From: RPQJ01 sp963793005
GTDB taxonomy: Bacteria > Pseudomonadota > Gammaproteobacteria > Steroidobacterales > Steroidobacteraceae
Direction of reading: 5' to 3'
Length of the DNA stretch: 64,000 nucleotides
Assembly (NCBI GenBank): GCA_963793005.1
Contig: CAWBYP010000002.1
Location: 1,612,001 to 1,676,000 of the forward strand
A model generated the notes under the pieces. The model did not search any database. It was not told where the DNA came from and saw only the letters and a list, made by a program, of their open reading frames with translations. Numbering within the stretch: position 1 is the stretch's first letter; each line of letters begins with the position of its first letter. Both the position numbers and the translations under genes were made by a program. Shown here in pieces: positions 17,610 to 26,734 of this stretch.

Positions 17610-18574
17610 CCCAGTTTCTCGCCCACGAGCGGATTCGCGTTCAGGAACTCCGCAGCCGGCATGGCATTGCGGCCGGCGAGCTGCAGGCGGTGGACCTCGA
17701 GAAATCCTTCACCCGTCGAGACCACCAACCGGCCCGGCTCGGCCTCGATCACCCGGCCCGGCGCACACTGCCCACCCGCGGCCCCGGGAGCCGGCACGCA
17801 GGGAGCCTCCGCCAGTGGCCGCGCCTCCCAGATGCGAAGCTGGCGGCCCTGCCAGCGCGTCTCGGCCACCGGCCAGGGGTTGAAGGCACGCACCTGCCGG
17901 ACGATCGCGGAGGCGGGACTGGTCCAGTCGATCGTGGCCTCTTCCTTGCGGATCTTGGCCGCGTAGGTGGCGCCGTCGACCGGCTGCGGCACAGGCACCA
18001 GGCTGCCGGCCGCCAGGCCCGCGACCGCCTCGACTACCGCTTCCGCGCCCAGCCTGGCAATCCGGTCATGCAGGCTGCCGGCCGCCTCGCCCGCAGCGAT
18101 GTCGGTTTCGCGAATCAGCAGCATTGGCCCGGTGTCTAGACCGGGGTCCATCTTCATGATCGTGACGCCGGTGCGTGTGTCCCCGGCGAGAATGGCGCGC
18201 TGTATCGGCGCCGCGCCGCGCCACCGGGGCAGCAGCGAGGCGTGGATGTTCACGCAGCCGAGCCGCGGCACGTCGAGGACCGCCCGCGGCAGAATGAGTC
18301 CGTACGCCACGACCACCATGAGGTCCGGCGCGAACGACGCAAGCACGGCTACGGCCTCTTCCGATTTCAGGGACGGTGGTTGCTCGACGCGCAGGCCAAG
18401 TTCCAGCGCCCGGCGCTTCACGGGCCCGGTGCCGAGCGTGCGCCCGCGGCCTGCGGGGCGGTCGGGTTGCGCATAGACGGCCACGATTTCGTGGCCGGCC
18501 GCGTACAGGGCATCGAGGGCCGGCACTGAAAACTCCGGCGTGCCGGCGAATACGATGCGCAGCCGGGAGTTCAT
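17606..18574 (-). CDS. fmt: Methionyl-tRNA formyltransferase
   Basis: A 322-residue enzyme. N-terminal formyltransferase domain begins RIVFAGTPEFSVPALDAL. The catalytic Asn-His pair lies in NIHASLLPRWRGAAPIQ, and the Asp in DPGLDTGPMLL. The C-terminal OB-like tRNA-binding domain follows from about residue 210. It formylates initiator Met-tRNA using 10-formyl-THF. Follows def by 43 bp and overlaps rsmB. Confidence 0.98.
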   Translation of the reverse strand: MNSRLRIVFAGTPEFSVPALDALYAAGHEIVAVYAQPDRPAGRGRTLGTGPVKRRALELGLRVEQPPSLKSEEAVAVLASFAPDLMVVVAYGLILPRAVLDVPRLGCVNIHASLLPRWRGAAPIQRAILAGDTRTGVTIMKMDPGLDTGPMLLIRETDIAAGEAAGSLHDRIARLGAEAVVEAVAGLAAGSLVPVPQPVDGATYAAKIRKEEATIDWTSPASAIVRQVRAFNPWPVAETRWQGRQLRIWEARPLAEAPCVPAPGAAGGQCAPGRVIEAEPGRLVVSTGEGFLEVHRLQLAGRNAMPAAEFLNANPLVGEKLG

Positions 18575-18617
18575 TGGGTGCTGGTGGGCGCAGCCCGCGG
18601 CATGCGGGCCGGCAGTC

Positions 18618-19166
18618 CTAGATTACCGGCACGGAGCTGCGCTCGCGGCGCCCCGAGGCCGTACCGTTCTCGCGACGCTCCTTTTCCAGCTTCTTCCGGA
18701 TGCGCGTTCGCTTGAGATCGGAGAGATAGTCGACGAACAGCTTGCCCTCGAGGTGGTCCATTTCGTGCTGGATGCATATCGCCAGCAGGCCGTCGGCTTC
18801 CATCTCAAAAGGCTTCCCATCGCGACCCAGCGCGCGAACCACGATGCGCGACGAGCGATTGGTCAGGGTATCGAAAATACCCGGCACGGACAGGCAGCCC
18901 TCCTCGGCCTCGACCGTGCCCTCCCGCTCCAGGATTTCCGGGTTCACCAGCGCGAGCGGCTGGTCCTGGTCCTGGCTCACGTCGGCAACCAGCACGCGTC
19001 GATGGACATCCACCTGGGTTGCGGCGAGGCCCACGCCCGGCGCCGCGTACATGGTTTCCAGCATGTCGTCGATCAGGCGGCGCACCTCATCGTCCACGGC
19101 CGCGACCGGCCTGGCAACGGTACGGAGGCGTGGGTCCGGGAATTCGAGAATGTTGAGCTTAGCCAT
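18618..19166 (-). CDS. def: Peptide deformylase
   Basis: A 182-residue enzyme with all three PDF motifs: GVGLAATQVDV (GxGLAAxQ), EGCLSVPG (metal Cys) and QHEMDHLEGKLF (HExxDH, metal histidines and catalytic Glu). It removes the N-formyl group from nascent proteins, undoing the product of the adjacent fmt. Divergent from the LysM gene with 179 bp between, so this intergenic stretch should contain both promoters. Confidence 0.98.
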   Translation of the reverse strand: MAKLNILEFPDPRLRTVARPVAAVDDEVRRLIDDMLETMYAAPGVGLAATQVDVHRRVLVADVSQDQDQPLALVNPEILEREGTVEAEEGCLSVPGIFDTLTNRSSRIVVRALGRDGKPFEMEADGLLAICIQHEMDHLEGKLFVDYLSDLKRTRIRKKLEKERRENGTASGRRERSSVPVI

Positions 19167-19345
19167 TGTTTGAGAAATGCTGCTAAAGTTATGTCCGGCT
19201 TCGATTTAACAACTGCTGGGCCGCCGCTGGACCCGTGTCGCCGTCCAGCGAATTGGTGCGACTGAGACGTGGTCGGCAGCGGCCCGATGCCCTGCCGGAT
19301 TATAAGGCGACAGTCGCGACCCCGACACCCGCTGGAGATTAAGGG

Positions 19346-20554
19346 ATGGATCGAATGCTGCGCGTCGCCTCGAACGCACTGACCGGCCGGACCCGCTGGG
19401 CCCGCGCCATATCCGTTTCGCTCGCCGTCGCCGGCACCTGCCTGGCGCTGGGAGCGGCAATTCCGACCCCGGCCACGGCACAGGAGGCGTCGGGCAAGTC
19501 GATGTCCGTGCCCTTGGCGCCAGACGCCCCGGACACTTATGTCGTCAAGAAGGGCGACACGCTCTGGGACATCTCCGCCGTATTCCTCAGGTACCCCTGG
19601 TACTGGCCGGAAATCTGGTACGTGAACCCGCAGGTTGCAAACCCGCACTGGATCTACCCGGGTGACGTGCTGCGGCTGATCTACGTGGACGGCAAGCCAC
19701 GAATCACGATCGGTACCGCCGGCGAGGTCCGGCTGTCGCCGCAGGTCCGGATGGATCCGCTGGCGCAGGCCATCCGCACGGTTCCGTACGACATCCTGAT
19801 GAATTTCGTGGGGCGCCCGACCGTGCTCACGAAGAAGCAGGTCGACAAGTCGCCCTACGTGGTCGGCTTCCGCGGCGGACACCTCGCCGGCGGGAGCTTC
19901 AACGAGTTCTACGTCAAGGGCCTCGAGAATCCGCCCGCTGGCGCCGAGTACACGATCGTCCATCCGGACAGGGAGCTGCGCGACCCGGACGACGGGGACC
20001 TGCTCGGCTTCATCGGTGTGTACGCGGCAACGGGGCGGGTCATCACTACGACCGATGCGAAGCATGAGGATCCGCTTACCCACCTCTCGACCGTCGAGAG
20101 CGGCCGCGAGATGCAACAGGGCGACCTGGCCTTCCCGGCCGTTTCGAAATTCGGCGACGACCTCATCCTGAGCGCCCCGAAGAACGTGAAACTGAACGGG
20201 CAGGTGATCGCGGTGGTGGACGGGCTGGCGGTGGCCGGCAAGTACCAGGTGCTGGCCATCAATCGCGGCAAGCGCGACGGCCTGGTGCCCGGCAACGTGG
20301 TGGCCATATTCACGCGCGGCCTCGACGTCGCCGACTTCTACAGCCGGGGACGGGACTGGACGAAATTCACCGCGAATTACGACACGCTCCCATTGCCGGA
20401 CGAGCGCGGCGGCTCGCTGCTGGTATTTACGGTGCACGACCGCATGAGCTACGGGCTGGTGGTCGAATCCACCGCACCCATAAGGATCGGCGACTTCATC
20501 AAGCACCCCGACTTCGGTCACGACCCCTTGGGGAAGGAAAACTTCATGCGCTGA
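19346..20554 (+). CDS. LysM-domain peptidoglycan-binding protein
   Basis: A 402-residue exported protein. The N-terminus is basic then hydrophobic (signal peptide up to about residue 48). A LysM domain (about 65-115) starts DTYVVKKGDTLWDIS and ends PGDVLRLIYVDG. The remaining ~290 residues form a conserved domain of unknown function without enzyme motifs. Genes of this type regularly lie divergent from def and upstream of dprA in gammaproteobacteria; a role in cell-wall attachment is inferred from LysM only. Confidence 0.88.
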   Translation: MDRMLRVASNALTGRTRWARAISVSLAVAGTCLALGAAIPTPATAQEASGKSMSVPLAPDAPDTYVVKKGDTLWDISAVFLRYPWYWPEIWYVNPQVANPHWIYPGDVLRLIYVDGKPRITIGTAGEVRLSPQVRMDPLAQAIRTVPYDILMNFVGRPTVLTKKQVDKSPYVVGFRGGHLAGGSFNEFYVKGLENPPAGAEYTIVHPDRELRDPDDGDLLGFIGVYAATGRVITTTDAKHEDPLTHLSTVESGREMQQGDLAFPAVSKFGDDLILSAPKNVKLNGQVIAVVDGLAVAGKYQVLAINRGKRDGLVPGNVVAIFTRGLDVADFYSRGRDWTKFTANYDTLPLPDERGGSLLVFTVHDRMSYGLVVESTAPIRIGDFIKHPDFGHDPLGKENFMR

Positions 20555-20594
20555 ACCGCTCGCGCGGATCTGCGCGAACAGGCCAGATTGACGA

Positions 20595-20630
20595 AGAGCC
20601 TGCCGGGCGCAGTTCCGGCAGGCTCTTTGC
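20595..20630 (+). terminator. Intrinsic terminator/attenuating hairpin directly before dprA
   Basis: Perfect 12-bp stem AGAGCCTGCCGG (20595-20606) / CCGGCAGGCTCT (20615-20626) followed by TTTGC. The T-run is short, so part of the transcription may read through into dprA, which starts only 3 bp later. Confidence 0.7.
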
Positions 20631-20632
20631 AC

Positions 20633-21745
20633 ATGGACGACCCGAAACCCTGGCTTGCCCTGGCTCGAGCCCCGGGCCTGCACGCAGGAATCCTGCGCCG
20701 AGCCGCCGGGGACGATATCGACCCGCGGTCGCTGCCCCGCGAGTCGCCGGCTGCGCTTGCAGCGCTCGGGCTCGGAGCCGGCGCAGTCAAGGCCCTGCGC
20801 AACCCCTCGGTGGAGGGGATCGCGACGGACGAGCGCTGGCTTGCAGGGCCGTGCCGGCAGCTGGTGACCTGGGGCTCGGCGTCGTATCCCGCGCTGCTGG
20901 CCGAGATTGCCGACGCGCCGCTGGTGCTGTTCGTCGAGGGAGACAGCGCAGCGCTGTCGCTGCCACAGTTTGCGATCGTCGGCAGCCGTAACCCGACACC
21001 GATCGGGCGCGACACCGCGACACATTTTGCCGGACACCTGGCCGCGGCCGGGCTCGCGATCGTGAGCGGGCTCGCGCTCGGCATCGATGCGGCAGCGCAT
21101 CGCGGGGCCATCGAGGGCAGCGGCCGCACGATCGCCGTGCTCGGCTGCGGGCTGGACCGCATCTATCCGCCCGAGAATGCAGCACTCGCACGGCAGGTCG
21201 TCGCCTGCGGTGCACTCGTGTCCGACCTGCCCGCCGGCACGGCGCCGATCAAGCAGCACTTCCCTCGGCGCAACCGCCTGATCAGCGGCCTCTCGGTGGG
21301 GACGCTGGTGGTCGAAGCGGCGTTGCGCAGCGGATCACTGATCACCGCGCGCCTCGCGGCCGAGCAGGGGCGCGAGGTATTCGCGATTCCCGGCTCGATC
21401 CACAGCCCGCTGTCACGCGGCTGCCACCGGCTCATCCGCCAGGGCGCAAAGCTGGTCGAGACGACAGACGACATATTCACGGAGCTGGGCGCGCTGCTTG
21501 CAGGCTTGCGCCCCGCGAGCCGCGCAGAAGCGCCTGACGCGCATGAGGATTCCGGGTGCGCGTTGGACAAGGACTACGAAATCCTGTTAGATGCGCTCGG
21601 CTTCGATTCCGCGGCCGTCGACGATCTCGTCGCTCGCACCGGGTTCGAAGCCGGCGCGGTCTCTTCGATGCTGCTAATCCTCGAACTCGAGGGACGGATC
21701 GCACAGCAGCCCGGTGGAAGTTTCTGCCGGCGCCTGCCAGGGTAA
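20633..21745 (+). CDS. dprA: DNA-processing protein DprA (Smf)
   Basis: A 370-residue protein from ATG 20633. Rossmann core with GSRNPTPIGRDTA, the SGLALGIDAAAHRGAI loop and VLGCGLDRIYPPEN, then a C-terminal winged helix (YEILLDALGFDSAAVDDLV onward). DprA loads RecA on incoming single-stranded DNA in natural transformation. An in-frame ATG at 20588 would start inside the terminator hairpin, so 20633 is preferred, although no clear SD is visible there. Followed 5 bp later by smg. Confidence 0.94.
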   Translation: MDDPKPWLALARAPGLHAGILRRAAGDDIDPRSLPRESPAALAALGLGAGAVKALRNPSVEGIATDERWLAGPCRQLVTWGSASYPALLAEIADAPLVLFVEGDSAALSLPQFAIVGSRNPTPIGRDTATHFAGHLAAAGLAIVSGLALGIDAAAHRGAIEGSGRTIAVLGCGLDRIYPPENAALARQVVACGALVSDLPAGTAPIKQHFPRRNRLISGLSVGTLVVEAALRSGSLITARLAAEQGREVFAIPGSIHSPLSRGCHRLIRQGAKLVETTDDIFTELGALLAGLRPASRAEAPDAHEDSGCALDKDYEILLDALGFDSAAVDDLVARTGFEAGAVSSMLLILELEGRIAQQPGGSFCRRLPG

Positions 21746-21750
21746 AAGGA

Positions 21751-22230
21751 ATGAAGGAAGGCGTCCTCGACATCCTCATCTATCTCTTCGAGAACTACTT
21801 CGACGGCGAGCTGGATGAGGGCGAAGAGCCCGACCGCGACACCTTGAAGCAGGAACTCGAACATGCCGGTTTTCCCTCGGGGGAAATCGAGCGTGCTCTG
21901 TGCTGGCTCGAGGACCTTGCCGGCGACCCGTCGCGCACCGGGCCCGCGCCGACGGCACGGGCAATACGCGTGTTCGACGCGCTCGAGCAGGCGCGCCTCG
22001 ATACCGACTGCCGCGGGTTCCTGGTGCACCTCGAGCAGGTCGGGATCCTCTCGCCCACCCAGCGCGAACTGGTGATCGAGAAGTTGATGGCGCTCGACGG
22101 CGACGACATCGACATCGAGCGCCTGAAGTGGGTCGTGCTGATGGTGCTCTTCACGCAGCCGGGCCAGGAAACCGCGTTCTCGCGCATGGAGGACCTGGTG
22201 TTCGAGGAGCATTCCGGTGCGGTCCACTGA
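21751..22230 (+). CDS. smg: Smg/DUF494 family protein
   Basis: A 159-residue acidic protein starting MKEGVLDILIYLFENYFD, the highly conserved N-terminus of Smg (DUF494), with helical repeats. Found between dprA and topA in most gammaproteobacteria. Function unresolved. AAAGGA SD directly upstream of ATG 21751. Confidence 0.93.
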   Translation: MKEGVLDILIYLFENYFDGELDEGEEPDRDTLKQELEHAGFPSGEIERALCWLEDLAGDPSRTGPAPTARAIRVFDALEQARLDTDCRGFLVHLEQVGILSPTQRELVIEKLMALDGDDIDIERLKWVVLMVLFTQPGQETAFSRMEDLVFEEHSGAVH

Positions 22231-22314
22231 GGCCGCACGAGGCGGGGTCGGGACGGATGCCGCGGCCCCCCGCGGCATGATCGTTTCTGGGCCAAGGGAA
22301 ATCGCTGACAGCCA

Positions 22315-24777
22315 ATGAGCAGGAATCTAGTCATCGTCGAGTCGCCGGCCAAGGCGAAGACCATCAAGAAGTACCTCGGCAAGGACTTCGAGGTGATGGC
22401 GTCCTATGGCCACGTTCGCGACCTGGTGCCCAAGGAAGGCGCGGTGGATCCAACGCGGCAGTTCGCCATGCGCTGGGAGCTGATCGACAAGAACAGGAAG
22501 CACGTCGACGCCATCGCGCGCGCCGTGAAGAAGGCCGATGCGCTGTACCTCTCGACCGACCCCGACCGCGAGGGAGAGGCTATTTCCTGGCACCTCTACG
22601 AACTGCTGAAGGAGAAGGGTGCGCTGGAAGGCAAGGCGGTACACCGCAGCGTCTTCTACGAGATCACGGCGAGCGCCGTGCAGGAAGCCATCGGCCAGCC
22701 GCGGGAGATCGCCGAGGAACTCGTCAAGGCCTACCTTGCAAGACGAGCGTTGGATTATCTTGTTGGATTCAATCTCTCGCCGCTGCTTTGGAAGAAGGCG
22801 GGGCTCTCGGGTGCGTCCGCCGGCCGGGTGCAGAGCCCTGCGCTCAGGATGATCTGCGAGCGCGAGGAAGAGATCGCGGCTTTCAAGCCGCGCGAGTACT
22901 GGACGGTCGATGCCGACGCCGAGAAGGGTGGGCAGCCGTTCAACGCGCGCCTGACCGAGTTCGACGGCAGGAAAGTCGAGCAGTTCACGATCACGAGCGC
23001 CGATCGCGCGGATGAAGTCCGTCGTGCGCTGGAGCAGTCCGCGGGCGGGAAGCTCACCGTCGCGTCGGTCGAAAAGAAGCAGCGCAAGCGCAACCCCTCG
23101 CCCCCGTTCACCACCTCGACGCTGCAGCAGGAAGCCGCGCGCAAGCTCGGCTTTGGTGCCCAGCGGACCATGCGCACCGCGCAGAAGCTCTACGAGGGCG
23201 TGGATTTCGGCGAAGGCCCGGTGGGCCTGATCACCTACATGCGCACCGACTCGGTGAGCCTGGGCGTCGAGGCGATACGCGAGATCCGCAGCGTGATCGG
23301 GCGGCTGTACGGCGCAGAGGCGCTGCCCGATGCGCCGCGCATGTACAAGACGAAGTCGAAGAACGCGCAGGAAGCGCACGAGGCGATACGCCCGACCTCA
23401 CCGGCGCTGACGCCGGAGCAGCTCGCGGGCAAGCTCGACCCCGACCAGCACAAACTCTATACGCTGGTCTGGCGGCGCGCGGTCGCGAGCCAGATGGAGG
23501 CGGCGGTGTTCGACACCGTTGCGGTCGACCTTGCTGCCGGAAAGGGCCACACGCTGCGCGCCAATGGCTCGACGCTCGTGAAGCCCGGGTTCCTGGCCGT
23601 GTATCGCGAGAGCTACGACGACGTCACGCTCGACGACGAAGACGACAAGCGGCTGCCGGCGTTCGAGGTGGGCGACCAGGTCAAGCTGCTTGCGATCAAG
23701 CCGGAGCAGCACTTCACCGAGCCCCCGCCGCGCTACTCCGAGGCGAGCCTGGTCAAGGCGCTCGAGGAGTACGGCATTGGCCGCCCCTCGACCTACGCCA
23801 GCATCATCCAGACGCTGCTCTACAAGAAGTACTGCGAGCTGCTGAACAAGCGCTTCGTGCCCACCGACCTCGGCAAGATCGTCAACCGATTCCTGACCGG
23901 GAATTTCGAGCGCTACGTCGACTTCAACTTCACCGCCGGCATGGAAGACGAACTCGACAACATCGCGCGCGGCGAAGAGGAGTGGGTGCCCGTGCTCGAG
24001 CGCTTCTGGACCGGACTCAAGAAACAGATCGACAACGTCGAGGCAAACGTCACGCGCTCGGATGTCGCGATGGCGCGCGACATCGGCGTCGATCCCGTAT
24101 CGGGACGGCCAGTCAGCGTGCGCTATGGCAAGTACGGCGCCTTCGTGCAGCTCGGCACGCGTGAAGACGTCGAGAAGCCGAAGTTTGCGAGCCTGCGCCC
24201 GGGGCAGCACATGGACGACGTCACGCTCGCCGACGCGATGGAACTGTTCAAGCTGCCGCGCACGCTCGGCGAATGGGAGGACGGCTACCCGATCAAGGTC
24301 GCGGTCGGCCGCTTCGGCCCCTACGCGCAGTACGGCGCGAAGAAATACGTGTCGCTGAAGAAGGAAGACGACCCGTACACGATCACGCTCGAGCGCGCGA
24401 TGCAGCTGGTCCGCGAGAAGATCGAGGTCGAGGCCGCACGTGTGATCCGGGACTTTCCCGAAGCTGGAGTCCAGGTGCTGAACGGACGCTACGGCCCGTA
24501 CATCACCGACGGCAGCAAGAACGGCAAGATCCCGAAGGACCGCGACCCGAAATCGCTGGCACTCGAGGAGTGCCAGGCGATCCTCGCCGCGGCGCCGGAG
24601 CGCAAGGGACGCTGGGGAAAGAAGACGGCGACAGGAAAGACTGGCGGCACGAAGGCGGCGGCCGGGGATGCTGACTCCGCGGGAAGCGCGGTCGCGAAAC
24701 CCGTGAAGAAGAAGGCCGCGCCGAAGAAGAAGGCCGCCAGAAAGAAGGCTCCTGCGAAGGGCCGGACGCGATCCTAG
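22315..24777 (+). CDS. topA: DNA topoisomerase I, zinc-finger-less form with Lys/Ala-rich tail
   Basis: An 820-residue type IA topoisomerase. The TOPRIM domain starts NLVIVESPAKAKTIKKYLG and contains the acidic DPDREGEAISWH. The catalytic Tyr308 lies in LITYMRTDS. E. coli TopA ends in tetracysteine zinc ribbons. This protein has no CxxC pairs in its C-terminal third; it has instead repeats of the RYGKYGAFVQLG / GRFGPYAQYGAKKYVSLK type and a histone H1-like Lys/Ala tail after residue 770. That layout is known from actinobacterial and some proteobacterial TopA. It relaxes negative supercoils. Its stop overlaps the convergent PIN gene by 4 bp. Confidence 0.97.
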   Translation: MSRNLVIVESPAKAKTIKKYLGKDFEVMASYGHVRDLVPKEGAVDPTRQFAMRWELIDKNRKHVDAIARAVKKADALYLSTDPDREGEAISWHLYELLKEKGALEGKAVHRSVFYEITASAVQEAIGQPREIAEELVKAYLARRALDYLVGFNLSPLLWKKAGLSGASAGRVQSPALRMICEREEEIAAFKPREYWTVDADAEKGGQPFNARLTEFDGRKVEQFTITSADRADEVRRALEQSAGGKLTVASVEKKQRKRNPSPPFTTSTLQQEAARKLGFGAQRTMRTAQKLYEGVDFGEGPVGLITYMRTDSVSLGVEAIREIRSVIGRLYGAEALPDAPRMYKTKSKNAQEAHEAIRPTSPALTPEQLAGKLDPDQHKLYTLVWRRAVASQMEAAVFDTVAVDLAAGKGHTLRANGSTLVKPGFLAVYRESYDDVTLDDEDDKRLPAFEVGDQVKLLAIKPEQHFTEPPPRYSEASLVKALEEYGIGRPSTYASIIQTLLYKKYCELLNKRFVPTDLGKIVNRFLTGNFERYVDFNFTAGMEDELDNIARGEEEWVPVLERFWTGLKKQIDNVEANVTRSDVAMARDIGVDPVSGRPVSVRYGKYGAFVQLGTREDVEKPKFASLRPGQHMDDVTLADAMELFKLPRTLGEWEDGYPIKVAVGRFGPYAQYGAKKYVSLKKEDDPYTITLERAMQLVREKIEVEAARVIRDFPEAGVQVLNGRYGPYITDGSKNGKIPKDRDPKSLALEECQAILAAAPERKGRWGKKTATGKTGGTKAAAGDADSAGSAVAKPVKKKAAPKKKAARKKAPAKGRTRS

Positions 24778-25190
24778 ATTTTTGCGACTCTCAGAAAGCC
24801 GCTTTTCGCGTACTTCACGATCCGCGCGTCCCGCGTCGCAAGCGCAACTCCCAGTAGTCGCGCCGTAGCGATCAGGAACCTATCTGCGGGATCCCCCTGC
24901 GGCTCACCGGGCAGCAAAGTGCTCTCAGCCGCCACGGCGGCGTCCACGGGCTGGAACGCAATGCCAGGTGCCGCCAGCGAGCGCTCGACCCAGTCGCGCA
25001 GAGGCACGCTGAGCTGAATTCGTCCCCGGGCCGCGTGCATGCCGATCTCCCAGACGGAAATGGCCGACACGATCAGCCCGCCGCTCCTGCGCGCCGCGTC
25101 GAGCTTCTTGACGCCCGCCGGGTGCAGCCGCTCTGTCACACCCTCCGCGTACCAGAGCCAGACGTGGGTATCGAGCAGAAGCGCGCTCAT
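24774..25190 (-). CDS. PIN-domain toxin (VapC-like) of a Phd/PIN module
   Basis: A 138-residue PIN nuclease: first Asp in LLLDTHVWLWYAEG, Glu in SAISVWEIGMHA and the last acidic residues in GDPADRFLIATARLLGVALATRDARI. Expected to cleave RNA when free of antitoxin. ATG 25190 overlaps the antitoxin stop (ATGA), the usual toxin-after-antitoxin coupling. Confidence 0.88.
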   Translation of the reverse strand: MSALLLDTHVWLWYAEGVTERLHPAGVKKLDAARRSGGLIVSAISVWEIGMHAARGRIQLSVPLRDWVERSLAAPGIAFQPVDAAVAAESTLLPGEPQGDPADRFLIATARLLGVALATRDARIVKYAKSGFLRVAKI

Positions 25191-25480
25191 GCCCGCCGAG
25201 CAACCCTTCCTGTGCGGCGTTTGCTTGCCGCCGCGCCCGTGAGGTGATCCGCATCGCCCAGGTCGGCGCTCCAAGGCTCGCTGGAGGGTGCGACGATGTC
25301 GCCCTCGATCGTCAGCGTGTCTTTCATGTAGCCGAACAGTGATGTCGGCCCCGCCGGCACCGGCACAAGCTGCGCGACCGGCCTCCCATGCTTCGTGATC
25401 ACCACCGCGCGGCCGCTGCGCGCGACCTCGTCCATAAGCCTGAGGCACTCAGCCTTGAATACCGCAGCGGGGATGTTCAT
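25187..25480 (-). CDS. Phd/YefM-type antitoxin
   Basis: A 97-residue protein. The N-terminal 45 residues (NIPAAVFKAECLRLMDEV to ITKHGRPVAQLVP) have the Phd/YefM DNA-binding fold. The C-terminal half, acidic then basic, should wrap the toxin. It is first in the operon and probably autorepresses it through the inverted repeat upstream. Confidence 0.87.
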   Translation of the reverse strand: MNIPAAVFKAECLRLMDEVARSGRAVVITKHGRPVAQLVPVPAGPTSLFGYMKDTLTIEGDIVAPSSEPWSADLGDADHLTGAAASKRRTGRVARRA

Positions 25481-25493
25481 TGTCGTTATCTAT

Positions 25494-25518
25494 ATGACTA
25501 CTTTTTATGGTCATTATA
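25494..25518 (-). promoter_or_regulatory. Operator and -10 of the Phd/PIN module
   Basis: Inverted repeat ATGAC-N11-GTCAT (25494-25514) in an AT-rich island, partly overlapping a perfect TATAAT -10 on the minus strand (25518-25513). A good -35 is not visible, as is common at repressor-controlled TA promoters. Confidence 0.5.
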
Positions 25519-25657
25519 CACATCCGGCCCTCGCCCTGGTCCTGGTATGCCACGGTGGAGCGAATCGGCAACCGTCGCCAGCCACATTTCGTGCCGGTAG
25601 ACCGGGAAATTGGCACTATCCTGCCCCCACCCCGGGAAACAAGCCTGACAGACGAGC

Positions 25658-26587
25658 ATGAACACATCCGTGCCCCCCACTGCCGCCGTCATCGACTACC
25701 TCCGCTCGCTGCACGACTCGATCACGAGCGCGCTCGAGGCGGCCGATGGCGGTGCGACATTCCGCCGCGACTCCTGGCAGCGGCCCGAAGGCGGCGGCGG
25801 CGAGAGCCGCGTGCTGCGTGACGGCACGGTCTTCGAACAGGCGGGCATCAATTTCTCGCACGTGATGGGCGGCAAGCTGCCTGCCTCCGCCACGGCGCAG
25901 CGGCCGGAGCTCGCGGGCGCGAGCTTCGAGGCAACCGGCGTGTCGCTGGTGATCCACCCGCGCAATCCCTACGTGCCGACCTCGCACGCGAACGTGCGCT
26001 ACTTCGTCGCGATGAAAGACGGCGAACCCGCGGCGTGGTGGTTCGGCGGCGGATTTGATCTCACGCCCTACTACCCGTTCGACGAAGACGTGCTGCACTG
26101 GCATCGTGCGTCGAAGGCCGCGTGCGATCCGTTCGGACCCGAGGTGTACGCGAAGTACAAGGACTGGTGCGACCGATATTTCTTCCTCAAGCATCGCAAC
26201 GAGACACGTGGTGTCGGCGGTCTCTTTTTCGACGACATGAACGAGTGGGGATTCGAGAAGTCGTTTGCGTTCATGCAGAGCGTCGGCGACGCCTACACGC
26301 CGGCGTACCTGCCGATCGTCGCGAAGAGGAAGGACACGCCCTACGGGGAGCGGGAACGGGACTTCCAGCTATACCGCCGGGGACGTTATGTTGAATTCAA
26401 CCTGGTCTACGACCGCGGCACGCTGTTCGGCCTGCAGACCGGCGGGCGGACCGAGTCGATCCTGATGTCGTTGCCGCCGCTGGTGCGGTGGGAGTACGAC
26501 TATAGGCCCGCGCCCGGGACGCCGGAGGCGCGGTTGTACGAGGATTTCCTGAGGCCGAGGGAGTGGCTGGGGGAGCCAGGGAGTTAG
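25658..26587 (+). CDS. hemF: Oxygen-dependent coproporphyrinogen III oxidase
   Basis: A 309-residue HemF. Conserved segments include GGGGESRVLRDGTVFEQAGINFS, split here by family-typical spacing, HPRNPYVPTSHANVRYF, WWFGGGFDLTPYYPF, FDDMNEWGFEKSF and FNLVYDRGTLFGLQTGGR. It converts coproporphyrinogen III to protoporphyrinogen IX aerobically. hemB is also in the window (35885) but not linked. The riboswitch leader of the first protease starts about 55 bp after the stop. Confidence 0.97.
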   Translation: MNTSVPPTAAVIDYLRSLHDSITSALEAADGGATFRRDSWQRPEGGGGESRVLRDGTVFEQAGINFSHVMGGKLPASATAQRPELAGASFEATGVSLVIHPRNPYVPTSHANVRYFVAMKDGEPAAWWFGGGFDLTPYYPFDEDVLHWHRASKAACDPFGPEVYAKYKDWCDRYFFLKHRNETRGVGGLFFDDMNEWGFEKSFAFMQSVGDAYTPAYLPIVAKRKDTPYGERERDFQLYRRGRYVEFNLVYDRGTLFGLQTGGRTESILMSLPPLVRWEYDYRPAPGTPEARLYEDFLRPREWLGEPGS

Positions 26588-26641
26588 ACAAGCTCTGTAC
26601 ACCTTGTTTTCGTTGGTGGATCTCAGTAGCGTTCGCGCTCT

Positions 26642-26734
26642 GCACCGGCCGAAGGGCACACCCGCCGCGAGGTGGGGCCGCAAAGCCACAGCTCTTGATC
26701 AATTGGAACAAGAGGGCTGGGCCGCCTCCGATGC
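26642..26734 (+). promoter_or_regulatory. Cyclic di-GMP-I (GEMM) riboswitch upstream of S8 protease gene 1
   Basis: Hallmark GEMM-I sequence: AAGGGCACACCC, P2 stem CCCGCC / GGTGGG capped by a GNRA tetraloop (GCGA), then GCCGCAAAGCCAC. A long P3 follows (CAGCTCTTG with CAAGAGGGCTG) and the conserved 3' side GGGCTGGGCCGCC. P1 pairs GCACCGG (26642-26648) with CCGATGC (26728-26734). No terminator follows; the ATG is 39 nt downstream with SD GGGAGAAGG (26762-26770). CCTCCG on the 3' side of the aptamer could pair with this SD, which suggests control of translation. Ligand by family: c-di-GMP. Confidence 0.9.

Noticed and set aside
16185..17966. 593-codon plus-strand frame opposite rsmB/fmt
   Set aside because: Antisense shadow; rsmB and fmt have complete family motifs on the other strand.
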